From: an uncultured Cellvibrionales bacterium | GTDB taxonomy: Bacteria > Pseudomonadota > Gammaproteobacteria > Pseudomonadales > Porticoccaceae | Length of the DNA: 60,785 nucleotides | Direction: 5' to 3' | NCBI GenBank assembly: GCA_913062605.1 | Contig: CAJXWQ010000010.1 | Location: 1-60,785 of the forward strand | In this document: positions 7,150 through 15,620 of the stretch, one piece after another | Numbering within the stretch: the first letter of the stretch is position 1 | Layout of the letters: each line of letters opens with the position of its first letter | Made by a program: the position numbers and the translations under genes | Notes under the pieces: generated by a model | The model's database searches: none | What the model was told of the DNA's origin: nothing | What the model saw: the letters and a program-made list of their open reading frames with translations, nothing else

Positions 7150-7782
7150 GGCGCCATGTTTTTCTTTCATTCTCTTAATTGATTCGAGCAGTTCATACGC
7201 TATTTGTCGAGCGCTGAACTTCTCTACGTCTATAACAGGTTCTTCAGATGTGCCGTCGTGGGATATCCAACCGATGGTGTTGTCTCGGCTTAGATTTGCA
7301 TATGCCTCATCCAACTCAGGATCAACATGTGCGCCACCATCCTTATTAGATAAGGCAAGCACGAGTTCTCTCCGATTAAACTTCTGCTTCTTTTTGTCAG
7401 CAATAACAACCTCATTCCACCAGTCAGGAAATTTGACAAACTTGTACGCACGATTTGACGAGCCGTCTGCTAGGGGCGCGTGATAGGAAGCCCCACTTCC
7501 ACTACTAACTCGTAAACCGACCAACCCATGATGGGACATAAGGTTTTTTCGATCATAAGGGTTCGCACTATTTAAAAATGAATGACCTCCCTTCCAGCCC
7601 AGCAAACCTAATAGAGATTTGGAGTTTTTCGTATCATGAAGCAAGACTCGAACCGAAACTGCAAGACGCTTTGCCTCACCAGTTTTACCGGAATCGAATG
7701 CAGCGCTGGACACCTCCAGAAAACCAATTGTATCTTCAAGATGTGTGAGTAGTTCTTGTCTCGTCTGTTTAACTTTCGGCAT
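7144..7782 (-). CDS. Unknown protein, first integron cassette
   Basis: A 212-aa soluble protein I cannot assign. Features: an N-terminal helical region (about 5-60, including TRQELLTHLEDTIGF and AKRLAVSVRVLLHDT), a central block with GWKGGHSFLNSANPYDRKN (around 83-101), an aromatic FPDWWNEVV segment, then GGAHVDPELDEAY, a conserved-looking His/Asp-rich stretch that could bind metal, and a helical C-terminus ending in MKEKHGAA. No signal peptide or membrane segment. It is the cassette nearest attI, so it is the last one inserted before the integrase was lost. Its stop is embedded in the attC R'' box. Similar proteins may be common on mobile DNA, but I cannot check this. Confidence 0.75.
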   Translation of the reverse strand: MPKVKQTRQELLTHLEDTIGFLEVSSAAFDSGKTGEAKRLAVSVRVLLHDTKNSKSLLGLLGWKGGHSFLNSANPYDRKNLMSHHGLVGLRVSSGSGASYHAPLADGSSNRAYKFVKFPDWWNEVVIADKKKQKFNRRELVLALSNKDGGAHVDPELDEAYANLSRDNTIGWISHDGTSEEPVIDVEKFSARQIAYELLESIKRMKEKHGAA

Positions 7783-8003
7783 AATCTTTATTCTGATAAA
7801 GCCACTTAATAGTGTGTTAATGAGGCCTTCGGCCTCATAATAATGATTATCAGGTCACCAGCGTAATTTATTATTCTGGTCTGACTAATTCTTTCTAACA
7901 CCTTGATTATATTAATTAACCCAATAAACACTAGACTGTTTCGGCCTATTATCGGGTACGCTTTTTCTTTGTAGACATTGATTTTTTGAAAAAAGCTGGA
8001 TTA
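7783..8003. other. Presumed attI region and cassette leader
   Basis: Non-coding DNA between the first cassette gene and the integrase remnant. The likely attI/cassette crossover box is 7893-7899 (GTTAGAA on the cassette strand), the same as the R' box ending cassette 1. A perfect cassette-strand TATAAT (7906-7911) lies just outside it and could be the -10 of the cassette promoter Pc, but I see no good -35. Inside the cassette leader is a strong hairpin, TGAGGCC-TTC-GGCCTCA (7821-7837), without a T-tract. The attI assignment is by position and one box only. Confidence 0.5.
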
Positions 8004-8019
8004 CTGTATGCATGTACAA
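8004..8019 (+). promoter_or_regulatory. LexA-like SOS box upstream of integrase remnant
   Basis: CTGT-ATGCATGT-ACAA matches the CTGT-N8-ACAG LexA consensus of gammaproteobacteria at 7 of 8 defined positions. It lies 23-38 bp before the integrase start and overlaps a possible -10. Control of intI by LexA is known for many integrons. The window's own lexA has the same type of box, so this site is plausibly still bound although the integrase is deleted. Confidence 0.65.
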
Positions 8020-8041
8020 TAATCGGAAAAGGAGTTTCGCA

Positions 8042-8266
8042 ATGTCTTCATTACCGTTCCTTCGATCAGTACGGGAGTACATGTTGGTTAGACGTTGCAG
8101 TCTGAGAACCATAAAGTCTTATTTATATTGGATCAAGTACTATAGAACGGTACAGCAGCAATTGGGGCATGCTGATGTTAAGACAACAGAAATATATACC
8201 CATGTACTGAAACAGGGTGCTTATGGTGTAAGAAGCCCCTTAAGTGACCTTCTCAGTCAATCCTAA
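8042..8266 (+). pseudogene. intI: Integron integrase with internal in-frame deletion
   Basis: A 74-aa remnant of a tyrosine recombinase of about 320 aa. Residues 1-34 ([17 protein letters not shown]..., ...SYLYWIKYY) match the N-terminus of IntI. From residue 35 the sequence jumps to the far C-terminal motif [20 protein letters not shown] and ends [17 protein letters not shown]. The His of LGHADV and the catalytic Tyr of IYTHVL remain. The core Arg, the HxxR pair and the IntI-specific insertion are gone, about 240 residues in all. The frame is kept. The ATG has an AAAGGAG RBS, preferred to the ATG at 8012. Its 3' end overlaps the tatD stop by 14 bp. A protein could be made, but it cannot recombine DNA alone. 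Confidence 0.9.
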
Positions 8267-9077
8267 AGAAAGTTTTTGCAGCGGCTGTGGTTTTTTCTGC
8301 AACTTCCAACGCAGATTCGTTGCGATGTTCTGCAACCCCATCTAATACCCAAGGCAGGAAAGCCGGCTCATTTCGCCCACCCTTGGGTTTTGGCTTCATT
8401 GTTCTTGGTGTTAGGTAAGGCGAATCAGTTTCCAGCATTAACCGGTGTAGAGGAATATTGTTAACCAGTCGTTGGAGTTCCAGTCCTCGGCGCTCGTCGC
8501 AGACCCAGCCAGTAATACCAATATGCAGGTCGATATCGAGGTAGTTAAACAGGGCGGTTTTATCACCGGTAAAACAGTGAATCACACCATCAACCAGGTG
8601 GTCGCGATATTGTTTGAGTATGTCAAATTGCCGCTGGTGGGCATCTCGTTCGTGCATAAACACGGGGAGCTGTAATTCAATGGCTAACTCAAGCTGGGCT
8701 TCAAAGACTTTTCCCTGATCTGCTGGTGTAGAGAAGTTGCGGTTGAAGTCGAGCCCGGTTTCACCAATGGCCACGACGGAGTTGTTCTCAGCCAGTGCTT
8801 TTAAGTGGTTTAAGGTATCGCTGTTAAAGTGTTTTGCATCATGTGGATGTACACCACAGGTGCTGTAAAGCATATTAGGGAAGTTGTTGGCGAGCTTTTG
8901 AGTGAGTTTGAAGACTCTGTCACTTTCTTCTTCACTGGTACCGGTGAGAATTAATTGGCTGACATTGGCGTCCTGGGCTCGACGTAATACGTCCTCCAGA
9001 TCTTTTTCAAATCGTTTGTTACTGAGATTTACGCCGATATCAACGAGGGGTGCTGGGCTGGTGTGCAGGTCGGTCAT
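8253..9077 (-). CDS. tatD: TatD family deoxyribonuclease
   Basis: A 274-aa TIM-barrel metal-dependent hydrolase. It matches true TatD rather than the YcfH/YjjV paralogues by its start [14 protein letters not shown] (about 13-26) and [19 protein letters not shown]. Metal-site residues appear in [23 protein letters not shown] and [11 protein letters not shown]. TatD acts as a 3'-5' exonuclease on single-stranded DNA and RNA and is linked to oxidative DNA damage repair. Its start overlaps the slt stop by 4 bp (ATGA), so the two are probably translated from one message. Its 3' end overlaps the integrase remnant, which fixes the chromosomal border of the integron. Confidence 0.93.
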   Translation of the reverse strand: MTDLHTSPAPLVDIGVNLSNKRFEKDLEDVLRRAQDANVSQLILTGTSEEESDRVFKLTQKLANNFPNMLYSTCGVHPHDAKHFNSDTLNHLKALAENNSVVAIGETGLDFNRNFSTPADQGKVFEAQLELAIELQLPVFMHERDAHQRQFDILKQYRDHLVDGVIHCFTGDKTALFNYLDIDLHIGITGWVCDERRGLELQRLVNNIPLHRLMLETDSPYLTPRTMKPKPKGGRNEPAFLPWVLDGVAEHRNESALEVAEKTTAAAKTFFRID

Positions 9078-11080
9078 AACAGTTGATTTTGTTCTTTTTC
9101 GCTAAGGATGCGTTCATTGTTGTCTAGATGGTGAGCGTAGATCACGGAGAAGGCCAGTACATTTTGTACATAGTTTCTGGTTTCTCGGAAGGGGATGGTT
9201 TCTATCCAGGCATCGAAGGGAAGTTTGCTTTCTGTTTCTTTCAGCCAGCGGTCTACCCTGTGTGGCCCAGCGTTATAGGCTGCGGTAGCGAGTATTCGGT
9301 TGTTGTCAAAACGCTTGAGCATCTCACTGTAGTAACGGCTGCCCAAGGTAATGTTCATTTCTGGCTCATGGAGTTCATGGCTACCTCGATAACGAACACC
9401 ATTTTTGCGCGCAGTTTGTTTTGCTGTGGCTGGCATCAATTGCATAAGCCCTTTTGCGCCAGCGGGGGAGTTTGCATCGTGGGCGAGTGCGCTTTCCTGT
9501 CGTGCTACAGCAAACAGTAGGTGAATAGGCACACCGGTTTTATTGGCATGGCGCTTGAAGCTCTCTTTGAACGCCAGCGGGAAACGCAGGTCAATATCAT
9601 CCCAGTAGCCGGCGCGGATCATGCTGGTAATGACACCATTGTGCCATTGCCAGTGTCGGGCTAAATGGGCGGCAGTGATCCACTCCGTTTCACTGAAGTT
9701 ACGGGTAACATAGCGCCATTCGCGCCGAGCAAAAAAGTATTCATCATGGTAAATAAGCTCGCGGGTGCGAATAAAACCGAAGAGCTGTTCAAGTTGAGCA
9801 ATTTGTTCTGAGCTGGCAGCGGTTTTACGGTGAGCCATGCTGTAGTCATAGTCGAGCCATTCACTGGTAAGGAAGCCGTAGAAACTGCGGGTGACAGACA
9901 GTTGCTCATAGGTATCATCTGTGGACGATGGTTGCTTGTCAGCGGTGGTTGAATTGAGTTGGAGGGCACGTGTTTTCCAATAGCGCCAGCGATTATCTTG
10001 CTGTAACTCATTGGGCATGCGGTCAATCCATTGCAATACGTCATGCCAGCGGGCTTCACGCATAGCCTCTCTCGTACGCCATTCAAGAAGTGCTACATCG
10101 ACATATTCAAGATTATCTGTCAGGTAGTTGTCGGCAGATGTCACGTGTTCCTGGGCGTACAGCCCCTTCACCAATGAGGTGATGATTTGATTCTTTTGTG
10201 TGGGTGTAAAGGTGTGTATTTGCTGGTAGCGACTCCAGTGTTTAAGTGCGGTAGTTGCATCGACTCGTGCGAGATGCCTGAGCCCATGAGTGATGACTTC
10301 GTAAACTGCTTGGTTATTATTCTTCAGTGTATATTTATTAAAAAAAGCATAGTCGCCGACCAATCGGTGATTGCGGTCGATACTGTAAAATTTCTTAGCC
10401 AGCTCCTGATAACGAGTGGAGGTAAAAAAGCGTTGAAGATAGCGGGCAAGCTGGTACTGATGGTTGAGCACAGAGCTTGTGTAGCGTTGCCAGGCAATAG
10501 GTTCGGTTATCTGATTATTCTCAATCAGCCAGCCAAAGAGTTTGTCGCAGCCCTTGGGCTGAGACTTTCCCACGGACCAGAGTTTTAGCCCGTCGATAAT
10601 GGCATCTGATCGATCACCGTGGCGGATACGTGCCAAGTGGTAATAACATTGTTGCTCGGTAGTTGCTTTATTGGATTGGTAGTCTCTGAGGTAGTCCTGC
10701 CAGTGATCTTTGCTTCGGAGTGTTTCCAGCCATCGGTAACGGAGCCTGACTGCGATAGGCGTGCCGTCGTGTTTAGACAAGAAATTCTTAACATCCCGTT
10801 TGGGGAGTCGTCTCAGTCGCGCAGACAGTTCTGTATATTCCAGATAAGGTCGAAGCGAGTAATTACCGATGCGAGAGAGGATGCTCTTGTATTTGCTTTG
10901 GTCACCCTTTGACAGGGCGGCTTTTGCTTCTTGGTATAATTCCCGTTGTTCATCCAGAGATAAACTGCCGGCAATGGATAAATTGGGCGCTACAAATAAC
11001 AGTGCCAAGAGAAGCAGAGTAGATAATTGAAGGTTACAGGCTCTTAAGCCAGTGCATCGGTCCATGGTGGTTCGCATCAT
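9074..11080 (-). CDS. slt: Soluble lytic murein transglycosylase Slt70
   Basis: A 668-aa periplasmic enzyme that cleaves MurNAc-GlcNAc bonds in peptidoglycan to give anhydro-muropeptides. A signal peptide (hydrophobic core LLLLALLFVAPNLSIAG, about 22-38) is followed by a long helical superhelix domain rich in Tyr, Trp and Arg (ring of TPR-like helices). The catalytic SLT domain lies near 505-640: catalytic Glu in ARQESALAHDANSPAGAKGL, then MQLMPATA and TAAYNAGPHRV. Length is normal for Slt70 (about 640). The products feed the recycling pathway to which NagZ, also in this window, belongs. It sits directly upstream of tatD with a 4-bp overlap. Confidence 0.93.
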   Translation of the reverse strand: MMRTTMDRCTGLRACNLQLSTLLLLALLFVAPNLSIAGSLSLDEQRELYQEAKAALSKGDQSKYKSILSRIGNYSLRPYLEYTELSARLRRLPKRDVKNFLSKHDGTPIAVRLRYRWLETLRSKDHWQDYLRDYQSNKATTEQQCYYHLARIRHGDRSDAIIDGLKLWSVGKSQPKGCDKLFGWLIENNQITEPIAWQRYTSSVLNHQYQLARYLQRFFTSTRYQELAKKFYSIDRNHRLVGDYAFFNKYTLKNNNQAVYEVITHGLRHLARVDATTALKHWSRYQQIHTFTPTQKNQIITSLVKGLYAQEHVTSADNYLTDNLEYVDVALLEWRTREAMREARWHDVLQWIDRMPNELQQDNRWRYWKTRALQLNSTTADKQPSSTDDTYEQLSVTRSFYGFLTSEWLDYDYSMAHRKTAASSEQIAQLEQLFGFIRTRELIYHDEYFFARREWRYVTRNFSETEWITAAHLARHWQWHNGVITSMIRAGYWDDIDLRFPLAFKESFKRHANKTGVPIHLLFAVARQESALAHDANSPAGAKGLMQLMPATAKQTARKNGVRYRGSHELHEPEMNITLGSRYYSEMLKRFDNNRILATAAYNAGPHRVDRWLKETESKLPFDAWIETIPFRETRNYVQNVLAFSVIYAHHLDNNERILSEKEQNQLL

Positions 11081-11192
11081 TGCTTGTTAAGAGCTCGTCG
11101 GTTAAAACGATGTCATTCCATTTTTGGGTTATGTATTCGGGCTATGATAGTCAGTTAGTGGCTGATATTACAGGGCGAATAGCCAGTATTTT

Positions 11193-11621
11193 TTAAATCC
11201 GAACTGCCAGTACATCGCAGTTGGAGCCATGTAAAACACCTGTGGCAGTAGAGCCAAACAGTAGGCTCAGGCCGTGGCGACCATGGCTTCCTACTACCAC
11301 GAGATCAACATTGTTTTCTGTGGCAAAACGATGCATTTCATGGGCGGGTTGACCGATAATGACATGCTGGTTCTCAGGGGTGACATCTAATTCATTACCA
11401 ATGGCGTCTAAACGAGCCTTAGCTCGATCTTCGAGCTGGTTCTGGACATCGGTAAGGTCCATGGGGATATCGCCGCCGTAGGCAAATGAGAGCGGCTCCT
11501 GAACATGAACCAGACTCACTTTATGAGTACCACCTGTAAAGAGAGACTTGACTCGGTCAACCACTTGCTGTGACTCTTCGGATAAATCCAAGCCAACGAG
11601 TATATGTTTATAGGCAGACAT
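11193..11621 (-). CDS. Universal stress protein, UspA family
   Basis: A 142-aa single-domain Usp protein. The start MSAYKHILVGLDLSEES is the first strand with the acidic ATP-contact residue. The C-terminal motif VVVGSHGRHGLSLLFGSTA gives the G-x2-G-x9-G-S/T ATP-binding signature, so this is of the nucleotide-binding type. Cytoplasmic and usually a dimer. It stands alone, divergent from the small membrane-anchored protein at 11686. Function beyond stress tolerance cannot be specified. Confidence 0.9.
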   Translation of the reverse strand: MSAYKHILVGLDLSEESQQVVDRVKSLFTGGTHKVSLVHVQEPLSFAYGGDIPMDLTDVQNQLEDRAKARLDAIGNELDVTPENQHVIIGQPAHEMHRFATENNVDLVVVGSHGRHGLSLLFGSTATGVLHGSNCDVLAVRI

Positions 11622-11685
11622 AGAGTTGCTTCCATTGTTTGTTGGGAGTTGAAATCAATTAGTCCTAATGAAGTTGTAGCAGACA

Positions 11686-12180
11686 ATGACCTATTTGTTA
11701 ATAGCCTTTGTATTGGCCATCATCCTGTCACCGTTAATGTGGTTCCGCCAGTCACCGCGTCAGAAACTGATCACAGCCATGCGACAGAAGGCTGCAGCAA
11801 AGGGATTGAGGGTTAAGTTGAGTAAGCCTGCCGATGCCCGGGAGGGGGAGGGACGGCTTGAATACGTGACCTATACCCTTCCCTGGAATCCAGGGTCTGA
11901 CCCTTCTGGAGAACCACGTATGGAAAAGTGGTTATTACTGAAGGATACTCATAGGGGAGACCCTTCGCCTTGGGCTGAGTGGCAATGGATGGGCAGGGAA
12001 TCCAACGATAGTCTGGTCAGCTGTATTGGTTCTACACTTGAGAAGCTTCCCAAGGATGTGGTCGCTCTGGAAGCTAGCTCAGAGGGTGTTCGAATCTACT
12101 GGCAGGAACGGGATGATTTGAACGATGTTGGTGTGGTTAGTCACCAATTATCTGTCCTGAGAGACGCAATCCGAAGCTGA
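11686..12180 (+). CDS. Membrane-anchored hypothetical protein
   Basis: A 164-aa protein with one N-terminal transmembrane segment (MTYLLIAFVLAIILSPLMWF) and a basic stop-transfer (RQSPRQK), then a soluble domain of about 140 residues rich in Trp and Glu (PWNPGSDPSGEPRMEKWLL, EWQWMGRE). The orientation rule predicts that the domain is cytoplasmic. I do not recognise a named family. It precedes topA on the same strand but is separated from it by an inverted repeat, so it is probably a separate unit. Confidence 0.75.
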   Translation: MTYLLIAFVLAIILSPLMWFRQSPRQKLITAMRQKAAAKGLRVKLSKPADAREGEGRLEYVTYTLPWNPGSDPSGEPRMEKWLLLKDTHRGDPSPWAEWQWMGRESNDSLVSCIGSTLEKLPKDVVALEASSEGVRIYWQERDDLNDVGVVSHQLSVLRDAIRS

Positions 12181-12228
12181 GTGATATCACCAGTAATTAC
12201 AAAGTATATTAAAAATTTCCTTGACCAA

Positions 12229-12267
12229 CCCACCTGAGGCACATGTATATTCGCCTCCTTAGGTGGG
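12229..12267. repeat. Inverted repeat in topA leader
   Basis: CCCACCTGAGGC (12229-12240) pairs with GCCTC-ctt-AGGTGGG (12253-12267): 12 base pairs with one 3-nt bulge and a 12-nt loop. There is no T-tract after it, so it is a poor terminator. A possible promoter overlaps it (TTGACC at 12221-12226, TATATT near 12246-12251 inside the loop, spacing 19). It may be a supercoiling-sensitive or regulatory structure of topA, but this is inference. Confidence 0.5.
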
Positions 12268-12325
12268 GTTTATGGTACTTCAATCCCACTTTAATCAATC
12301 AAATCACAGAGTAAATGACAGTTTT

Positions 12326-14968
12326 ATGGGTAAATCACTCGTTATTGTTGAGTCACCAGCCAAGGCTAAGACAATCAATAAGTATCTGGGCAATGACTTT
12401 ATTGTTAAGTCCAGCGTCGGCCATATTCGTGACTTACCCACCGGTGGCGGCGGTAAGACTGTAGACCCGAAAGAGCGTGCAAAAGCTGCCGCGATTACCC
12501 GAAAGTTGTCGCCTGAAGAAAAGATCGTACACAAAGCACGTAAAGCCAAGACCCAGCTTGTCAGCCGAATGGGTGTGGACCCTGAGAATGGCTGGAAAGC
12601 CCGTTACGAAATTTTGCCGGGTAAAGAAAAAGTCGTTACTGAATTGAAAAAGTTGGCTAAAGATGCCGACACAATTTATCTCGCAACGGATTTGGATCGC
12701 GAGGGAGAGGCCATTGCCTGGCACCTGAGAGAGGCAATTGGTGGTGACCATGGTCGCTATAAACGAGTCGTGTTTAACGAAATCACGAAGAAGGCGATTC
12801 AAGAGGCATTTTCTCAACCCTCTGAACTTGATGATAACCGTGTTAATGCCCAGCAAGCCCGTCGCTTTCTCGATCGAGTGGTAGGCTTTATGGTGTCCCC
12901 CCTGCTTTGGAGCAAGGTGGCACGTGGTTTGTCCGCAGGACGTGTACAGTCAGTCGCCGTGAAGTTAATTGTTGAGCGTGAGCGTGAAATCAGGGCATTT
13001 GTCCCTGATGAATACTGGACGCTGCATGCTGATTTAGAAACGGAGATTGAAGATAAAATCCGTTTCGAAGTTAAAAGGCAGGCCGGTAAAAACTTTCTGC
13101 CCAAGAATAAGGTGCAGACAGAAGCAGCAGTTGATGTACTGAGAACGGCTGAATATCAGGTCAGCAATCGTGAGGATAAGCCCACCGGTAGCAAGCCCTC
13201 AGCGCCATTTATTACGTCTACCCTACAGCAGGCAGCGAGTACTCGTCTGGGTTATGGGGTAAAGAAAACCATGATCTCGGCTCAGCGACTCTACGAGGCG
13301 GGCTACATCACTTACATGCGTACAGATTCTACTAATTTGAGCGCTGAAGCCGTTGAGGTTTGTCGCGACTTTATTCAAACGCGCTATGGTGATGATTACT
13401 TGCCAGAGACCCCCAATGTTTACAGTAGTAAATCGGGGGCTCAGGAAGCGCACGAGGCTATTCGCCCATCCAATATTGATATTGTGCCCAGCGACTTGGT
13501 GGGCATGGAAGAGGAATCCAAAAAGCTTTACCGGTTAATTTGGCAACAATTTGTCGCCTGTCAGATGACTCCTGCACAATTTACCAGTACCACGGTGAAA
13601 GTAACGGCAGGTAATTTCGAATTGCGTGCCAAGGGACGGATCACTCGGTTTGATGGCTATTTAAAAGTGCTCCCAGCGCTGGCCAAGAAAAATGATGATG
13701 TCGAATTGCCGGACATGACGGTGGGTGACAAACTGGCAATGAACGTACTGATTCCACTACAGCATTTTACTAAGCCATCCGCGCGCTATTCCGAAGCGGC
13801 CTTGGTCAAGGAGCTGGAGAAGCGTGGTATTGGTCGTCCGTCTACTTATGCATCTATTATTTCTACGATTCAGGATAGAGGATATGTCCGGATCGAAAAT
13901 AAACGTTTTTATGCCGAAAAAATTGGCGATATTGTCACGGGTCGGCTGACGGAGAATTTTTCTGATCTGATGGACTATGGTTTTACCGCCAGCATGGAAG
14001 AATATCTGGATGAGATTGCCGAGGGAGAGCTGGATTGGAAGGTGGTGCTGGATCGTTTCTATGCCGATTTTTCAGGAAAGCTTGCCAAGGCAGAAGCATC
14101 TGAGGGTGGGATGCGTCCCAATGAACCCTCTCTGACGGATATTCCTTGCCCCAAGTGTGATCGTCCAATGATGATCCGCAGTGGTTCTACTGGTGTCTTC
14201 CTGGGATGTTCAGGTTATAGCCTTCCGCCGAAAGAGCGTTGTAAGGGCACTCTCAACCTTTCTTCAGGCGATGAAGCCGTTAATGTGGACGAGGATGATG
14301 AAGCTGAATCTAAACAGTTGATCCACAAGCATCGCTGCAAAATTTGTAATACCGCGATGGATAGTTATCTGATTGATGAGGCCCGCAAACTTCACATCTG
14401 TGGTAATAATCCGGACTGTGAAGGTTATGAGGTCGAAGCAGGAAGCTTCAAGCTTAAGGGCTATGAAGGGCCACTTATTGAGTGTGACAAATGCGGTAAT
14501 GATATGCAGCTGAAGTCTGGTCGATTTGGTAAGTATTTTGGCTGTACCAATGAGGATTGTAAGAATACCCGGAAACTGTTGAGAAGTGGTCAGGCTGCAC
14601 CACCCAAAATGGATCCCGTGCCGATGCCAGAACTGGCCTGTGTGAAAGTGGAAGATCACTATATTTTACGTGATGGAGCCTCGGGCTTATTTTTGGCTGC
14701 CAGTAAATTTCCGAAACACCGTGAGACACGGGCTCCTCTGGTTGCTGAATTGTTGCCTCATAAAGATGAAATTGACCCAAAATATACTTTTCTGTTCAGT
14801 GCGCCGGTAAAAGACCCTGACGGCTTAAAAACGGTTGTGCGTTATAGCCGCAAGACGGCGGAGCAGTATGTGCAGTCGGAAGAAGACGGCAAAGCAACGG
14901 GTTGGAAGGCGTTTTACGACAATGGTAGCTGGCGTGAGACAGATGGCCGCAAAGGTAAAAAGAAGTAA
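12326..14968 (+). CDS. topA: DNA topoisomerase I
   Basis: An 880-aa type IA topoisomerase that relaxes negative supercoils. The Toprim start [17 protein letters not shown] is seen at once. DLDREGE gives the metal-binding acidic triad, and the catalytic tyrosine is Tyr330 in [10 protein letters not shown]. The C-terminus holds three four-Cys zinc-ribbon modules (CPKCDRP..., CKICNTA..., CDKCGND...) and then a basic tail ending GRKGKKK. The ATG at 12326 is chosen because the family begins at MGKSL; the longer frame from 12263 adds 21 non-conserved residues. No strong RBS is seen. Length is normal. The next gene follows 12 bp after the stop. Confidence 0.95.
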   Translation: MGKSLVIVESPAKAKTINKYLGNDFIVKSSVGHIRDLPTGGGGKTVDPKERAKAAAITRKLSPEEKIVHKARKAKTQLVSRMGVDPENGWKARYEILPGKEKVVTELKKLAKDADTIYLATDLDREGEAIAWHLREAIGGDHGRYKRVVFNEITKKAIQEAFSQPSELDDNRVNAQQARRFLDRVVGFMVSPLLWSKVARGLSAGRVQSVAVKLIVEREREIRAFVPDEYWTLHADLETEIEDKIRFEVKRQAGKNFLPKNKVQTEAAVDVLRTAEYQVSNREDKPTGSKPSAPFITSTLQQAASTRLGYGVKKTMISAQRLYEAGYITYMRTDSTNLSAEAVEVCRDFIQTRYGDDYLPETPNVYSSKSGAQEAHEAIRPSNIDIVPSDLVGMEEESKKLYRLIWQQFVACQMTPAQFTSTTVKVTAGNFELRAKGRITRFDGYLKVLPALAKKNDDVELPDMTVGDKLAMNVLIPLQHFTKPSARYSEAALVKELEKRGIGRPSTYASIISTIQDRGYVRIENKRFYAEKIGDIVTGRLTENFSDLMDYGFTASMEEYLDEIAEGELDWKVVLDRFYADFSGKLAKAEASEGGMRPNEPSLTDIPCPKCDRPMMIRSGSTGVFLGCSGYSLPPKERCKGTLNLSSGDEAVNVDEDDEAESKQLIHKHRCKICNTAMDSYLIDEARKLHICGNNPDCEGYEVEAGSFKLKGYEGPLIECDKCGNDMQLKSGRFGKYFGCTNEDCKNTRKLLRSGQAAPPKMDPVPMPELACVKVEDHYILRDGASGLFLAASKFPKHRETRAPLVAELLPHKDEIDPKYTFLFSAPVKDPDGLKTVVRYSRKTAEQYVQSEEDGKATGWKAFYDNGSWRETDGRKGKKK

Positions 14969-14980
14969 GAGGGGACCGTT

Positions 14981-15484
14981 GTGAATGCGTATCTCTCAGC
15001 TGTTAATCAAAAGCTGTATTTCAGTAGGCTGCTGTTAGGGCAACTTCAACCTGACCATAACTGCACGGCCCAACTGGAAGAAGTTCTGTGTGAGTCGGTG
15101 CTCTATCAGTTGTTCTGTGCTTATCATCATTATTTGCGAGAGGTAGCCACCACTTATCAGTTCAAGTCGCCAGAGTCTATTTTGATAGTGAATGATTTGG
15201 TCTCATGTCTCGCGAGTATTAATAAACATCCAGGGGAAGCACAGGAAATGTCCAACCTGGAGAATAATCCAGATAGCTGGCTTTGCCAGATGCTGTCTGC
15301 TTATGAACAGTTGTCCCAACCACCCCAGCAGAAAGCCAACACAGCCGAATTCAGCCCTATTGCTGTGACGCAGGTGGATCAGCAGGATGATGCTGTTACT
15401 TTGGGAGAGAAGCAGCTCAGGCGATGGTATGAGCACTTTGAAGAGATGGTGGATCGCCATCGATCATTGATGATTGAGTGTTAG
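14981..15484 (+). CDS. DUF6586-type hypothetical protein downstream of topA
   Basis: A 167-aa cytoplasmic protein of unknown function, mostly helical, starting with MNAYLSAVNQKLYFSRLLL. It begins with GTG 12 bp after topA and has a GAGGGGA RBS, so it is co-transcribed with topA. Proteins with this start and position (DUF6586) are found after topA in Pseudomonas as I recall. A conserved ending (LRRWYEHFEEMVDRHRSLM) is visible. No catalytic motif. Confidence 0.75.
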   Translation: MNAYLSAVNQKLYFSRLLLGQLQPDHNCTAQLEEVLCESVLYQLFCAYHHYLREVATTYQFKSPESILIVNDLVSCLASINKHPGEAQEMSNLENNPDSWLCQMLSAYEQLSQPPQQKANTAEFSPIAVTQVDQQDDAVTLGEKQLRRWYEHFEEMVDRHRSLMIEC

Positions 15485-15620
15485 GCTATTTGTGTGTGAT
15501 GGCTTTCTGCACTTAAAGAAGTATTCAAAGCCATAGGAAGCGTGCTCGGGGTTAATAACGGCGTGTGACCCTGTTACAATTCGATGGTCTAATCTGTCAA
15601 ATTCTCAACTGGAATAACAA

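Larger units (their letters stand above)
3640..8266 (-). mobile_element. Sedentary chromosomal integron: six cassettes plus deleted integrase
   Basis: Six minus-strand genes alternate with five intergenic blocks of 77-120 bp. The blocks end in RYYYAAC- and GTTRRRY-type boxes and are internally palindromic, which is the definition of attC sites. At 8042-8266, in the opposite orientation, lies a gene whose two ends match integron integrase. This is the standard integron layout: intI divergent from its cassettes with attI between. In cassette order the cargo is: unknown 212 aa, S1/winged-helix protein, GFA protein, peroxiredoxin-like protein, OsmC protein, haloacid dehalogenase. The distal end is cut inside an attC at about 3656, beside the methyltransferase gene. 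Layout and box sequences are seen directly; mobility history is inference. Confidence 0.9.

Noticed and set aside
7912-8112. 66-aa minus-strand frame over the attI/integrase region
   Set aside because: It lies antisense to the integrase start and the LexA box and has no recognisable protein features.
3640-8266. CRISPR array or toxin-antitoxin operon as explanation for the repeated intergenic blocks
   Set aside because: The repeats share only end boxes and palindromic form, not sequence identity, and no antitoxin-like pair was found among the cassettes; attC sites explain them better.
12263-12325. Extended N-terminus of topoisomerase I
   Set aside because: The 21 extra residues are not topA-like, overlap the leader next to the inverted repeat, and the family starts at [15 protein letters not shown].
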